Origin: Paenarthrobacter nicotinovorans | Lineage (GTDB): Bacteria > Actinomycetota > Actinomycetes > Actinomycetales > Micrococcaceae | Direction of reading: 5' to 3' | NCBI RefSeq assembly: GCF_021919345.1 | Contig: NZ_CP089293.1 | Coordinates: 3,472,001 to 3,536,000 of the forward strand | DNA: 64,000 nucleotides | Shown here: positions 1 through 9,979 of the stretch, one piece after another | Layout of the letters: each line of letters opens with the position of its first letter | Position numbering within the stretch: position 1 is the stretch's first letter | The notes under the pieces: generated by a model | The model's database searches: none | What the model was told of the DNA's origin: nothing | What the model saw: the letters and a program-made list of their open reading frames with translations, nothing else | Program-made: the position numbers and the translations under genes

Positions 1-37
1 GGAGCGCCACGACCGAAACTTATATTCAGGAGATTTC

Positions 38-715
38 ATGGACATCGAGGTATTGCGCCGCGCACCCCTCTTCGCCACCCTTGACGACGACGCATTCCGC
101 TTGCTGACGGACGAACTCACAGAGGTGGACCTTTCACGCGGGGCTTCCGTGTTCCGCGAAGGCGACCAGGGTGACCAGCTCTACTTCATCGTTTCCGGCA
201 AGGTGAAGCTCGGCCGCACCTCCCCCGACGGCCGCGAGTCCCTGCTGGCCATCCTCGGCCCGGGCGAACTCTTCGGCGAAATGGCGTTGTTCGACCCCAG
301 CCCCCGTACGGCGACGGCCACGGCTGTCTCCGAGACCCGCCTTGCCGGCCTCAAGAACGAGAGCCTGAACGCACTGCTTCGCACGCGTCCCGAGGTCTCC
401 GCACAGTTGCTGCAGGCACTGGCCCGCCGCCTGCGCCGCACCAACGACTCTCTCTCCGACCTCGTCTTCTCCGATGTACCCGGCCGCGTGGCCAAGGCAC
501 TCCTGGACTTGGCCGACCGCTTCGGCCGCCCGGCCACCGACGGCGTCCTGGTTGCCCACGAGCTCACGCAGGAAGAACTGGCCCAGCTTGTGGGCGCTTC
601 CCGCGAGACCGTCAACAAGGCACTGGCCGAATTCGTCCAGCGTGGCTGGCTGCGGTTGGAAGCCCGCGCCGTCGTCATTCTCGACATGCAGCGCCTCCGC
701 CAGCGTTCACGCTAA
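38..715 (+). CDS. crp: Crp/Fnr-family cAMP-responsive transcription regulator
   Basis: A 225-residue protein with the Crp layout. Residues about 1-120 form the cyclic-nucleotide beta-barrel, with a phosphate-binding cassette at GELFGEMALFDPSPRTATAT. A dimer helix follows, then a winged helix-turn-helix near residues 170-200 (TQEELAQLVGASRETVNKAL). The ATG follows AGGAG at a spacing of 6. From memory it resembles mycobacterial Crp (Rv3676) and corynebacterial GlxR over its whole length, so a global regulator of carbon metabolism is the best reading. It is alone on the plus strand, ends in a strong terminator and converges with the NUDIX gene. The upstream promoter lies outside the window. Confidence 0.93.
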   Translation: MDIEVLRRAPLFATLDDDAFRLLTDELTEVDLSRGASVFREGDQGDQLYFIVSGKVKLGRTSPDGRESLLAILGPGELFGEMALFDPSPRTATATAVSETRLAGLKNESLNALLRTRPEVSAQLLQALARRLRRTNDSLSDLVFSDVPGRVAKALLDLADRFGRPATDGVLVAHELTQEELAQLVGASRETVNKALAEFVQRGWLRLEARAVVILDMQRLRQRSR

Positions 716-723
716 AGCGCAAG

Positions 724-760
724 AAAAGCCGCCCCGGTTTGGAACCGGGGCGGCTTTTTG
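724..760 (+). terminator. Intrinsic terminator of crp
   Basis: A perfect 16-bp stem (724-739 with 743-758) has a 3-nt loop and ends in a T-run, 9 bases after the crp stop codon. Confidence 0.93.
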
Positions 761-780
761 TTGTCCAGTGAGGGAGCATC

Positions 781-908
781 AGGCTCAAGCACGCGGAACG
801 TGAGCAAGCGTCAGGCTCAAGCACGCGGAACGTGAGCAAACGTCAGGCTCAAGCACGCGGAACGTGAGGAAGCATCAGGCTCAAGCACGCGGAACGTGAG
901 CAAGCGTC
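781..908. repeat. Four tandem 32-bp repeats between convergent genes
   Basis: Units start at 781, 813, 845 and 877, each exactly 32 bp and differing at only a few positions (for example gagcaagcgtc against gaggaagcatc). Each unit holds an imperfect hairpin (GCTC..CACG with CGTGAGC). The last unit runs into the stop codon of the minus-strand NUDIX gene. There is no spacer variation, so this is not CRISPR. Function is unknown. Confidence 0.95.
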
Positions 909-1818
909 AGCGTTCGCGCTGGGGCTCCCCCGCGACGGTCTTGGCGGCTTCGACTTCGAGCATCAGGATGCCGCCCTCGTCCACCAGTTTGGGCTGGTAG
1001 ACGTGAGCTTTGCGCTTGTAGCTCAGGTACGCGATGCACCCGTTGGCGTGGGCCATCTTTTCCAGCATGATTTCGGAGCCCGGCACCAATAGCTGCCCAA
1101 GGGCCAGGCCCACAGTGTTTGGCTGGGCGATTTCGTCGCCGAGGGCAGACGTCTCGCGGAGGGCAATGGCCTCTGCGGCGGACACCCATCGGCCCCATAC
1201 GCCTTTGCTGCCAAGGATGCTGGGCTGCTGGTTCACCGGCACGGTTGCGGCAAAGTACCGGGTGTTGAAGCGGGTGTGCGCAAAGTCCGGGCTGAGCCAG
1301 TTAACCAGCGGCTTCAGCAGATCCGTCCGCAGGGAAAGCCCACGCTTGGTCAGCATCTCCGTGAAGGACTTCTCCTGGGAGGCCACGGCTTCGCGGGCAC
1401 GCATCCAGTCCACAGTGGAGTTGGCCTCCACTGTGGAGGAAGCGTCGGGTCCGGCCAACAGGACGCCCGTTTCTTCGAACAGTTCACGGATGGCACCCAC
1501 CACATGACGGCGGGCGAGTCCGACGTCGTCTGTTCCCATCTGCTCAGCCCAATGCTGGGGTGAGGGGCCTACCCAACCGACGGGGTCGTCGTCGGACGGG
1601 TCCAGGGAACCGCCCGGGAACGCCACAACGCCCAACGGCGAGGAGCCTGGCCTGTATCCAAGCCAGGTCTCCAAGCCGGAGGGCGAGTCGCGCAGAAGAA
1701 CAACGGATGATGCGTAGCGGGCGGCCCTGGGGGTCCGCTCGCCGAGTTCAAGCCAGTTTTGTGCTGCCCCCTCAAGTTCGGGAGGGAGGACAAACAATCG
1801 GCGGGCAAGCTGCGGCAA
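907..1818 (-). CDS. NUDIX hydrolase
   Basis: A 303-residue protein. The NUDIX box is split by an insertion: FPGGSLDP near residue 70 is followed about 35 residues later by REL-FEETGVLL near 110-118, giving the conserved REXXEEXG metal-binding core. This family hydrolyses nucleoside diphosphates linked to another group; the substrate cannot be told from sequence. The only upstream start in frame is TTG at 1818, so the exact N-terminus is uncertain. It ends inside the last unit of the 32-bp repeats and lies 17 bp downstream of ridA, so co-transcription is likely. Confidence 0.85.
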   Translation of the reverse strand: MPQLARRLFVLPPELEGAAQNWLELGERTPRAARYASSVVLLRDSPSGLETWLGYRPGSSPLGVVAFPGGSLDPSDDDPVGWVGPSPQHWAEQMGTDDVGLARRHVVGAIRELFEETGVLLAGPDASSTVEANSTVDWMRAREAVASQEKSFTEMLTKRGLSLRTDLLKPLVNWLSPDFAHTRFNTRYFAATVPVNQQPSILGSKGVWGRWVSAAEAIALRETSALGDEIAQPNTVGLALGQLLVPGSEIMLEKMAHANGCIAYLSYKRKAHVYQPKLVDEGGILMLEVEAAKTVAGEPQRER

Positions 1819-1835
1819 TTGGGTGAACCGGTTCC

Positions 1836-2372
1836 TTAGCTGAATTCAGCGATGAGCTCGACCTCTACGGGAGAGTCGAGGGGCAGCACGGAAACGCCGA
1901 CGGCGGAACGTGCGTGGATGCCGGCGTCGCCGAATACCTGTCCGAGAAGTTCCGACGCACCGTTGATGACGCCGGGCTGGCCGGTGAAGGTGGGTTCGGA
2001 GGAAACGAATCCGACGACCTTCACGATGCGGGTTACGCGGTCGAGGTCGCCGATGACGCTCTTGACGGCAGCCAGTGCGTTAATGGCGCAGACGGCGGCG
2101 TAGCGCTTGGCTTCTTCGGGATCAACAGTTGCCTCGTCCGAGGCACCCAACTCGCCCAAGGACACCTTGCCCGTAGCTTCGAGTTTGCCGTTAATAAAGG
2201 GCAACTGTCCGGACGTGTAAACGTAGTTGCCAGAGACGACGGCAGGGACGTAGGCGGCTACGGGGGCGGCGACCTCGGGAAGGGTCAGTCCGAGCTCGGC
2301 GAGACGCTGCTCAACGGCCGACGTCGGGGCGCCGGATTCCGCGGGAGAGGTGGTTTCTGCGGGGGTGGTCAT
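1836..2372 (-). CDS. ridA: RidA/YjgF/UK114-family protein
   Basis: A 178-residue protein. The RidA fold occupies about residues 25-178, after an Ala/Thr/Pro-rich N-terminal tail of about 20 residues. Family members deaminate reactive enamine/imine intermediates such as 2-aminoacrylate. Visible family features are YVYTSGQLPF and a C-terminal VEVELIAEF strand. It starts 2 bp after the DUF4177 stop and is followed by the NUDIX gene, so the three form a minus-strand operon. Whether this longer variant retains deaminase activity is not known from sequence. Confidence 0.88.
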   Translation of the reverse strand: MTTPAETTSPAESGAPTSAVEQRLAELGLTLPEVAAPVAAYVPAVVSGNYVYTSGQLPFINGKLEATGKVSLGELGASDEATVDPEEAKRYAAVCAINALAAVKSVIGDLDRVTRIVKVVGFVSSEPTFTGQPGVINGASELLGQVFGDAGIHARSAVGVSVLPLDSPVEVELIAEFS

Positions 2373-2374
2373 GG

Positions 2375-2530
2375 TTACTGCTTCTCCCTCTTAAGGTATG
2401 CGACAAGGCCCTTGCCATCGGGGCCGCCGACAACCTGGACAAGCTCCCAGCCGTCCTCGCCCCACTGGTCCAGGATCTGCTTGGTGGCGTGAATAATGAG
2501 CGGAATCGTGGCGTACTCCCATTTGGTCAT
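2375..2530 (-). CDS. Small DUF4177 protein
   Basis: A 51-residue protein starting MTKWEYATIPL and containing WGEDGWELVQV, the hallmark of DUF4177. The frame stays open further upstream, but that would overlap the divergent penicillin-binding protein gene, and this ATG gives the normal family length. Its function is unknown. From memory, a DUF4177 gene lies next to ridA near crp in mycobacteria as well, which supports a real conserved gene. It is the first gene of the ridA-NUDIX operon. Confidence 0.85.
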   Translation of the reverse strand: MTKWEYATIPLIIHATKQILDQWGEDGWELVQVVGGPDGKGLVAYLKREKQ

Positions 2531-2567
2531 GACAGAAAGCCTAGCCCTTGCCGGTAAACTGGAAAAC

Positions 2568-4883
2568 ATGGTGACTCGCAAGAACCCCATATTCGATACT
2601 GCCACCACCCTCGGAAAGATTTTAGGTTTCCTTGGCGTGAGTGCGATCTGTGGCGTCCTGGTGGCGGGACTTTTGGTCCCCGCCGCTGCCGTCTCGGGCA
2701 GTGCCGCAAGTGGTTCAATCCAGTTCTTTGACACTCTGCCGGCGGAGCTCCAAGTGGATCCGCCCAGCCAGAACACCACGATCCTGGCGAAGGACGGTAC
2801 GCCGATCGCCTCGATCTACGCAGAGAACCGCACCAAAGTTCCGCTGGATTCCATGAGCCCGTTCATCAAGGACGCTGTCATCGCCATCGAGGACAGCCGT
2901 TTTTATGAGCACGGCGGCATCGACACCACCGGCATCATGCGAGCACTGGTGAGCACCGCCCGCGGCAACAAGCAGGGTGCGTCCACCATCACCCAGCAGT
3001 ACGTGAACAACGTCATCAACGAGTCACTGGTGGCGTCGGGCAAGGGTGACGACGTCCTCCTCAACGGTGTTAACAAGGGCGTTGGCGACAAGCTCCGCGA
3101 AATGAAGCTCGCGATCGCCCTGGAGAAGAAGTTCTCCAAGGAGCAGATCCTTGAGGGCTACCTCAACATCGTGTTCTTCAACCGCGATGCCTACGGCATC
3201 GAAGCTGCGTCCAAGTTCTTCTTCAGCACCACCGCCAAAGACCTGACGCTTCCCCAGGCTGCGCTGCTTGCCGGCCTGGTCAACAGCCCGTCTGCCTTCG
3301 ATCCGATCACCAACCCGGACAACTCGAAGATGCGGCGCGACCTTGTCCTGAACGCCATGCTGGCCCAGAAGAAGATCACCCAGGCCCAGTACGACGAAGC
3401 TGTCGCCACGCCCGTGACCACCAAGGTAACCCCGGCCCGCCAGGGTTGCGCCTACGCCACCATGGCTCCGTACTTCTGCGACTATGTTCTGCACCTCCTG
3501 CTGAACAACCCGGCTTACGGTGACACCACGGAGGAACGCGAAAAGCGCGTTATGCGCGGCGGCCTGACCATTCAGACCACGCTCGACCCGACCGCCCAGA
3601 ACGTAGCTCAGCAGCAGGTTGACGCCACGGCGGGTGCCAACCCGGACAAGTGGGGCGCCTCAATCGTCTCTGTCCAGCCGGGCACGGGACAGATCGTCAG
3701 CATGGCTCAGAACACCGTGTGGCTCCCTCAAGAGGGCAAGTTCGATCAGACCCAGAACTTCAACGTGGACGTCCTTGACGCCAACGGCAATGACCTCAAC
3801 GGCATCGGTGGATTCCAGCCCGGTTCCACGATGAAACCCTTCACGTTCGCCCAGTGGCTGAATGAGGGGAAGTCGATGGAAACCACCATCAATGCTTCCA
3901 GACGGAACTATCCGCAGAACTTCCCGTGGAAGAACACCTGTCCGACGCCAGTCGACGGTTTCTACGACAGAAACGTGCCTGGCAGTTTCGACCTTCAGAA
4001 CTCTGACGAGGGTTACTACAGGAACATGACGGTGCTGTACGGCCTCATGAACTCGATCAACACTGCAACGTTCGCCTCTGCCTCACAGGTTGATCTCTGT
4101 GGCATTCAAGGGATCGTAGACGCCACCGGCATCCACGGAGGGCTCCCAACCCGAGACGGCACCGGCAAGGTCACGGATCCAAACCCGCAGGTGCCTATGA
4201 CTCGACTGTCTAACCTGATCGGTGCAACCCAGACCGCCCCCCTGACCATGGCCGCAGCTTTTGCAACCTTCGCAGCAGATGGGAAGTACTGTGCACCCAT
4301 CGCCATCACTTCGGTAAAGGACCAATCCGGCGCTGATCTTCCGGCCCAGTCGTCCAGTTGCAAGGACGCCGTGAAACCTGAGGTAGCCCGGGGCGTGGCC
4401 TACGCCATGGGCAAGGTGCTGGATCAAGGTTCCGGCTCGCTGATCCGCCCTGCCTTGAACTCCAAGAACTTCCCTGTTGCCGCCAAGACCGGCACCAACG
4501 ACTCGAACGGCTCCACCTGGGTTGTTGGCTACACCACCGGTCTCGCCACAGCGTCCTGGTTCGGAGACCCGTTGGGTGACCAGTCGCGCTACGGACGCAA
4601 TCTCACTGTCAACGGCAAGTTCTACGAGTTCGTTGACGGTTACATGATCGCCGGCCCGCAGTTCACCAACTACATGTTGGCCGTCGCTCCGGCCTACGGC
4701 ACCAACCCGTTCCAGCAGCCGCCGTCCAACCTGACTGGTGCGCCGACACCGCAACGCAACAACACGCCGTCGAACACCACGCCGTCCGCGCCGAAGCAGG
4801 CACCAAACCCCGCGCCGTCCACCGGAACCGGCAACAACGGTAACGGCAATGGAAACAGCGGCGACGCCCCCGGCAAGGACTAA
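2568..4883 (+). CDS. Class A penicillin-binding protein (bifunctional peptidoglycan synthase)
   Basis: A 771-residue membrane-anchored cell-wall enzyme. An N-terminal membrane segment (about residues 15-40) is followed by a GT51 glycosyltransferase domain with EDSRFYEHGG near 108. The transpeptidase domain has STMK (nucleophile Ser near 420), SIN near 496 and KTGT near 640. The last 70 residues are Pro/Thr/Asn/Gly-rich, and there is no PASTA domain. ATG 2568 is chosen because the earlier frame overlaps the divergent DUF4177 gene and the membrane segment follows directly. It polymerises and cross-links glycan strands outside the membrane. It is followed 3 bp later by a metallophosphoesterase, the same pairing as mycobacterial ponA2-Rv3683 as I recall it. 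Confidence 0.93.
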   Translation: MVTRKNPIFDTATTLGKILGFLGVSAICGVLVAGLLVPAAAVSGSAASGSIQFFDTLPAELQVDPPSQNTTILAKDGTPIASIYAENRTKVPLDSMSPFIKDAVIAIEDSRFYEHGGIDTTGIMRALVSTARGNKQGASTITQQYVNNVINESLVASGKGDDVLLNGVNKGVGDKLREMKLAIALEKKFSKEQILEGYLNIVFFNRDAYGIEAASKFFFSTTAKDLTLPQAALLAGLVNSPSAFDPITNPDNSKMRRDLVLNAMLAQKKITQAQYDEAVATPVTTKVTPARQGCAYATMAPYFCDYVLHLLLNNPAYGDTTEEREKRVMRGGLTIQTTLDPTAQNVAQQQVDATAGANPDKWGASIVSVQPGTGQIVSMAQNTVWLPQEGKFDQTQNFNVDVLDANGNDLNGIGGFQPGSTMKPFTFAQWLNEGKSMETTINASRRNYPQNFPWKNTCPTPVDGFYDRNVPGSFDLQNSDEGYYRNMTVLYGLMNSINTATFASASQVDLCGIQGIVDATGIHGGLPTRDGTGKVTDPNPQVPMTRLSNLIGATQTAPLTMAAAFATFAADGKYCAPIAITSVKDQSGADLPAQSSSCKDAVKPEVARGVAYAMGKVLDQGSGSLIRPALNSKNFPVAAKTGTNDSNGSTWVVGYTTGLATASWFGDPLGDQSRYGRNLTVNGKFYEFVDGYMIAGPQFTNYMLAVAPAYGTNPFQQPPSNLTGAPTPQRNNTPSNTTPSAPKQAPNPAPSTGTGNNGNGNGNSGDAPGKD

Positions 4884-4886
4884 CGA

Positions 4887-5834
4887 GTGACGTTCGCTGA
4901 TTCACTGGCAAACCGCGCCCGTTCCTTCGGGCGCGGTTTTGCCGTCACTGCAGCCGTCGGGGCAGCCGCAGGTACCGCGGCTGCCGCCTACGGGTGGTGG
5001 GAGAAGGACCAGTTCGAGGTACGCCACGAAACGTTGCCGATTCTCCCCGAGGGCTCGGCACCCCTTCGTGTCCTGCACCTGAGCGACATTCACTTTGTTC
5101 CCGGCCAAGTCAAGAAGACGCAATGGCTGCATTCCCTGGCGGACCTCAAACCCGATCTTGTAGTCAACACGGGCGACAACTTGAGCCACACCAAGGCCAT
5201 TGACCCCCTCATCCAGGCCTTGAGGCCCCTGATGGAGTTCCCCGGGGTCTTCGTTCCAGGTTCCAACGACTACTACGCGCCACGGATCAAGAACCCGGCG
5301 GGCTACTTCCGTGGTCCTTCGAAACCTAAAACCGAGCCCCTCCAGCTCGACTGGCCCAAGCTCCGCTCCGCCTTCGGCATGAGTGGCTGGATCGACCTCA
5401 CCAACCGCGCCCAGTCCGTGGTGCTCAACGGCCTGCGGTTCGACTTCTCGGGCGTCGACGATCCCCACTTGGGCCGCGAACGCTACGCCGGCTGGCCCCG
5501 CGGCACTGTAAACCAGGATGCCCGGCCGCACCTCAAAGTCGCCGTGATCCATGCTCCGTACCAACGCGTGCTGGACCACTTCACGCAGGCGGGCGCTGAC
5601 CTGATCATCGCCGGTCACACTCACGGCGGCCAGATCTGCATCCCCGGCTACGGCGCCTTGGTCTCCAACTGCGACCTCCCCACCTGGCGGGCCAAAGGCC
5701 TCCACGATTGGGAAAGCGATGGATTCACGACGCCGGTGAACGTCTCGGGCGGCATCGGCACCTCCCGCTTCGCCCCGGTCCGCATCGCGTGCCGCCCGGA
5801 GGCTGTACTGCTGACGCTCACGCCACGCAACTGA
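4887..5834 (+). CDS. Calcineurin-like metallophosphoesterase
   Basis: A 315-residue protein. An N-terminal hydrophobic segment (about residues 12-35) suggests membrane tethering or a signal anchor. All metal-binding motifs are present: LHLSDIHF, VNTGDN, a GSND variant of GNHD, and GHTHGGQ near residue 243. This is the YkuE-like branch; the substrate is unknown (phosphoester, nucleotide or lipid pyrophosphate). GTG 4887 starts 3 bp after the PBP stop, indicating translational coupling and a likely envelope role. Confidence 0.88.
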   Translation: MTFADSLANRARSFGRGFAVTAAVGAAAGTAAAAYGWWEKDQFEVRHETLPILPEGSAPLRVLHLSDIHFVPGQVKKTQWLHSLADLKPDLVVNTGDNLSHTKAIDPLIQALRPLMEFPGVFVPGSNDYYAPRIKNPAGYFRGPSKPKTEPLQLDWPKLRSAFGMSGWIDLTNRAQSVVLNGLRFDFSGVDDPHLGRERYAGWPRGTVNQDARPHLKVAVIHAPYQRVLDHFTQAGADLIIAGHTHGGQICIPGYGALVSNCDLPTWRAKGLHDWESDGFTTPVNVSGGIGTSRFAPVRIACRPEAVLLTLTPRN

Positions 5835-5985
5835 ACCTCGCGCAGCATTACGATTCCCAATAACTGGGTCAAACATTTCACCTGGGGTGCGTGGTCCTGT
5901 GAAACGAATCACGCCATGGCATAGGGTAGTTGCTACGGGAAACTACCTCCGCACCATCTGAAGATCCAGCTGTTGAGAAGCGGGC

Positions 5986-7785
5986 ATGTCCAAGCAAACC
6001 TCATTTTTCACCTCCGTCGGCCGCCTGTACCCTCACGTGCGGCCCATCCTCCCGCGCCTTTTCATGGGCCTGATCTGCGCCTTGCTTGCGAGCATCGTCG
6101 CGTTGACCATCCCGCAGGTGCTGCGGGTGCTGGTCAACAACTCCTTGCAGCCCGGCGGTTCCACGGACGCCGTCTGGATTGCCGCCGTCGTGATCCTTGC
6201 TCTGGGCATCGCCGAAGCAGGACTGGTGGCTCTGCGCCGCCAGTTCGTGATCAACCCGGCCACCACCGTGGAGACCCGGATGCGCGTGACCCTTTACGGG
6301 CACCTGCAGGAGCTCACCGTGGCGTTCCATGACCGCTGGGGTTCCGGGCAGCTGCTCTCCCGCGCCATGACGGACCTCAGCTTCCTGCGCCGTTGGATGG
6401 CGTTCGGCGCGATCATGCTGGTGGTCACGACACTGACGGTGATCATCGGCGTCGGCGTGATGTTCTCCATGAGCTGGCAGCTGGCGCTCATCTTCCTCGC
6501 CGCCGCGGTGCCGATCATGATCAATTCTTTCCGGTTCCGGCGGCGCTTCAGCCTGGTGGCCCGGCTCAGCCAGGACCAGGCCGGCGACCTCGCCACCACC
6601 GTTGAGGAATCCGTCCACGGAATCCGTGTCCTGAAGGCGTTCGGACGGAGCCGCGAGGCACTGGAGAACTTCAATGGCCAGGCTGAGGAACTGCGCCAGA
6701 CGGAGATCGCGAAAGCCAAGCAGCAGGCCGGTTTCACCTTGGTGGTGACACTGCTGCCGGAACTCGCCTTGGGTGTCGGGCTGGTGGTTGGCGTCATGCT
6801 CGCCGCGAGCGGTCAGCTCAGCATTGGTGCCTTGGTCGCCTTTTTCGCGACCGCAGCCGTGGTGGCTACCCCGGTTGAATTTTCCGGCATGCTCTTGGCC
6901 ATGGCGCTCACGGCCAAGACCGCGCTGGACCGGCATTTCGAGGTCATGGACACCGAGAACACCATCACCTCCCCGGAGACGGCCGTGGTGCCGGAAACCG
7001 TCAAGGGTGCCTTGCGCTTTGACCATGCGGGTTTTGGGTTCGACGACGGCGGCACCCTCCTGCACGACATCACCCTGGACATCCGTCCCGGCGAAACCAT
7101 GGCCCTCGTGGGCATCACGGGAAGCGGCAAGAGCGCGCTGCTTCAACTGGTCCCCCGCCTGTACGACGTCACAGCCGGTGCAGTAACCATCGACGGCGTG
7201 GATGTCCGCGACTTCGACATCGACGAGCTCCGCAAGGTGGTTGCAGTGGCGTTCGAGGACACCACGCTCTTCTCCAGTTCTGTCCGGGACAACGTGCTCC
7301 TGGGCGCTCCCGATCCCAGCGACGCCGCGCTGGATGAGGCGTTGGACGTGGCGCAGGCGCACTTTGCCTACTCCCTGCCGGACGGCGTGGACACCCTCAT
7401 CGGAGAGGAAGGCTTGAGCCTGTCCGGTGGCCAGCGGCAGCGCATCGCACTGGCCCGCGCCATCGCCGCCAAGCCGAAAGTCCTGGTGCTGGACGATCCC
7501 CTGTCCGCTTTGGACGTGAATACCGAGGAACGCGTTGAGGCCCGACTGCGTGAGGTTCTCCGCGAGACCACCACGCTGATCGTGGCGCACCGTCCCTCCA
7601 CTGTGGCGTTGGCCGACCGGGTGGCCTTGCTCGAAAACGGGACCATCACCGCCGTCGGAACCCACACGGAACTGCTGGCCGAAAACGACCACTACCGTTA
7701 CGTCATCGCCAGCCTGGATGCCGGTCCGAAGGACCTTGATACAGAACTGGACGAACTCGAAGAAGCTGAGGAGGCCCGCCGGTGA
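5986..7785 (+). CDS. ABC exporter half-transporter, permease-ATPase subunit 1 (degenerate site)
   Basis: A 599-residue type IV ABC exporter subunit. Six membrane helices occupy about residues 1-320, then the ATPase domain with Walker [12 protein letters not shown] near 376, signature LSGGQRQR near 479 and Walker [13 protein letters not shown] near 500. The usual catalytic Glu after Walker B is Asp here, as in the non-catalytic site of heterodimeric exporters. It overlaps the partner gene by 4 bp (GTGA). Substrate is unknown; drugs, lipids or peptides are typical. No regulator is adjacent. The 150 bp upstream hold the presumed promoter but no clear match. Confidence 0.92.
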   Translation: MSKQTSFFTSVGRLYPHVRPILPRLFMGLICALLASIVALTIPQVLRVLVNNSLQPGGSTDAVWIAAVVILALGIAEAGLVALRRQFVINPATTVETRMRVTLYGHLQELTVAFHDRWGSGQLLSRAMTDLSFLRRWMAFGAIMLVVTTLTVIIGVGVMFSMSWQLALIFLAAAVPIMINSFRFRRRFSLVARLSQDQAGDLATTVEESVHGIRVLKAFGRSREALENFNGQAEELRQTEIAKAKQQAGFTLVVTLLPELALGVGLVVGVMLAASGQLSIGALVAFFATAAVVATPVEFSGMLLAMALTAKTALDRHFEVMDTENTITSPETAVVPETVKGALRFDHAGFGFDDGGTLLHDITLDIRPGETMALVGITGSGKSALLQLVPRLYDVTAGAVTIDGVDVRDFDIDELRKVVAVAFEDTTLFSSSVRDNVLLGAPDPSDAALDEALDVAQAHFAYSLPDGVDTLIGEEGLSLSGGQRQRIALARAIAAKPKVLVLDDPLSALDVNTEERVEARLREVLRETTTLIVAHRPSTVALADRVALLENGTITAVGTHTELLAENDHYRYVIASLDAGPKDLDTELDELEEAEEARR

Positions 7786-9614
7786 GCGCCACCACCTTTG
7801 GCACCGCCAACGAGGACAACACCCACCTCAGCAAAGCAGACAGCAAAGCCGTACGACGCCGGTCACTCGCCTTGCTTGCCTCGCTGATCCGCCCGGTGCG
7901 GTTGCGGTTTTGGCTGACGATCGTGATGGTGGTTGTTTCGCAGCTCACCCGCGTAGCGGGGCCGGCACTGATCGCTTTTGGGATCGACAACGCCTTGCCG
8001 GCACTTCAGGCAGGCGACAACGGGCCCTTGGTGCTGGCTGGGTCCCTCTACCTGGCCGCTGCGATCGCCACGGCCGGAATGACCGCGCTCTACGTGACCT
8101 CCACGGCCCGGTTGAGCCAGGCGATGCTCCTGGACCTGCGGCTCCGCGTTTTCCGGCACACCCAGCGCCTGAGCCTGGAATTCCACGAGAAGTACACCTC
8201 GGGACGCATCATCGCCCGGCAAACTTCGGACCTGGAAGCGCTGCGAGAGCTGTTGGATTCCGGGGTTAGTTCGCTCGCCTCCGGCATGCTGTTCATGCTG
8301 TTCACGGCATTCACGGTGTTTGCCTTGGATTGGCGGAGTGGCCTGATCATGCTCGCGGCCGGTGTCCCCATGTTCTTCCTGGCGCGTTGGTACCAGAAAC
8401 ACTCGCAGATCGCGTTCCGGGAATCCCGGGTGGTCTCCGCCCGGTTGATCGTGCACTTTGTGGAGACCATGACGGGTATCCGTGCTGTGAAGGCGTTCCG
8501 CAAGGAGCGCGAGAACGCGGACCGCTATGGCCAACTGGCTGAGGACTACCGCAAGAACACTGTCCGCTCCATCAACCTGAACGGCATTTTCCAACCCGGA
8601 CTGGTGCTGATCGGTAACGTGTGCGTGGCTGTGGTCCTGCTGTTTGGCGGCTTCCGGGTGCTCAGCGGCGACCTCGCAGTAGGCGTCCTGCTCGCCCTGA
8701 TCCTCTCCACCAAACGCTTTTTCCAGCCGGTGGACCAGATGGCCATGTTCTACAACTCCTTCCAGAGTGCCCAGGCAGCGCTGGAAAAGGTGTCCGGACT
8801 CTTGGAAGAAGTACCCACCGTCCGTCCGCCGAAAAACCCGGTGCCTCTGAAAAGCTCACGCGGGGAGATCGACTTCAAGGGCGTGGAGTTCGGCTACAGC
8901 GACGGCCAGTTGGTTGTTCCTACCTTGGACCTGCACATTCCGGCCGGGCAGACGGTTGCCTTGGTGGGACAGACAGGTGCCGGTAAGTCCACACTGGCCA
9001 AGCTGGTGGCCCGCTTCTACGATGTCACGTCCGGCGCCATCACCTTGGATGGGGTGGACCTGCGGGACCTGGCGACGACGGACCTCCGCCGCGCCGTGGT
9101 GATGGTGACCCAAGAGGCCTTCCTCTTCAGCGGTTCGGTTGCCGACAACATTGCTTTGGGTCGCCCCGAGGCTTCCCGCGCCGAAATCGAGGCCGCCGCC
9201 GCTGCGGTTGGTGCGCACGAGTTCATCATCAGCCTGCCCGAAGGCTACGACACGGACGTCAACAAGCGCGGCGGCCGTGTGTCGTCGGGTCAACGGCAGC
9301 TCATCGGTTTTGCCCGGGCCTTCCTTGCCGCGCCGGCCGTGTTGATTCTGGACGAAGCTACATCCTCCCTGGACATTCCTTCCGAGCGGATGGTCCAGCA
9401 AGGACTGGCTCATCTCCTGGAGGGAGTCGCAGGCGGGAACGCTGCCCGAACGGCCATCATCATTGCCCACCGCCTCTCAACCGTGGAGACGGCCGACCGG
9501 GTGCTGGTGGTCCACGACGGGCGCATCGTCGAGGACGGGACGCCCGCCGAGCTGATCAGCGGCGGCGGACGCTTTGCGCAGTTGCACGGGGCTTGGCGGG
9601 ACTCACTGGTGTAG
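7782..9614 (+). CDS. ABC exporter half-transporter, permease-ATPase subunit 2 (catalytic site)
   Basis: A 610-residue partner of the preceding gene, with six membrane helices followed by an ATPase domain. Walker A is GQTGAGKST near 395 and Walker B is [12 protein letters not shown] near 520 with a canonical Glu. Its signature is the deviant VSSGQRQ near 500. The two subunits are therefore complementary: canonical LSGGQ plus Asp in one, deviant signature plus Glu in the other. That pattern gives one active and one degenerate ATP site. It starts at GTG overlapping the upstream stop. No T-tailed terminator is obvious before the tRNA gene. Confidence 0.92.
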   Translation: MSATTFGTANEDNTHLSKADSKAVRRRSLALLASLIRPVRLRFWLTIVMVVVSQLTRVAGPALIAFGIDNALPALQAGDNGPLVLAGSLYLAAAIATAGMTALYVTSTARLSQAMLLDLRLRVFRHTQRLSLEFHEKYTSGRIIARQTSDLEALRELLDSGVSSLASGMLFMLFTAFTVFALDWRSGLIMLAAGVPMFFLARWYQKHSQIAFRESRVVSARLIVHFVETMTGIRAVKAFRKERENADRYGQLAEDYRKNTVRSINLNGIFQPGLVLIGNVCVAVVLLFGGFRVLSGDLAVGVLLALILSTKRFFQPVDQMAMFYNSFQSAQAALEKVSGLLEEVPTVRPPKNPVPLKSSRGEIDFKGVEFGYSDGQLVVPTLDLHIPAGQTVALVGQTGAGKSTLAKLVARFYDVTSGAITLDGVDLRDLATTDLRRAVVMVTQEAFLFSGSVADNIALGRPEASRAEIEAAAAAVGAHEFIISLPEGYDTDVNKRGGRVSSGQRQLIGFARAFLAAPAVLILDEATSSLDIPSERMVQQGLAHLLEGVAGGNAARTAIIIAHRLSTVETADRVLVVHDGRIVEDGTPAELISGGGRFAQLHGAWRDSLV

Positions 9615-9713
9615 TCGTGGTGCCGGGTGCGGGTGTGGCGAGGGACACCCTCTCCCCGATTTCGCATCACGGGACGTTTCGGCTATTCTTGAACAGTTGC
9701 TTTCGCAGCGGAT

Positions 9714-9790
<77 letters not shown>

Positions 9791-9796
9791 AACACG

Positions 9797-9827
9797 AAAA
9801 TGGCGTCGAGAAATCGGCGCCATTTTT
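9797..9827 (+). terminator. Intrinsic terminator after tRNA-Pro
   Basis: A 9-bp stem (9797-9805 AAAATGGCG with 9818-9826) followed by a T-run, 7 bases after the encoded CCA. Confidence 0.85.
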
Positions 9828-9979
9828 GGTATCCGGGAACCGGGCAGAAAGTACCTCTAAAACGCCCAGCATGGCCCCTTGTTCGGACGATTGGGTCGAT
9901 CCACGGACAGACATCGCCAGCGCGGGTTTGATCGATCGGTAGGCCGCTTGGGCCGCGAAGATGTCAGCGAAGGGTTGAT

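Noticed and set aside
781-908. CRISPR array
   Set aside because: The units are contiguous 32-bp tandem copies with no unique spacers, and no cas genes are present.
6001-7692. 563-codon minus-strand open frame
   Set aside because: Antisense to an intact ABC exporter gene; composition is not protein-like.
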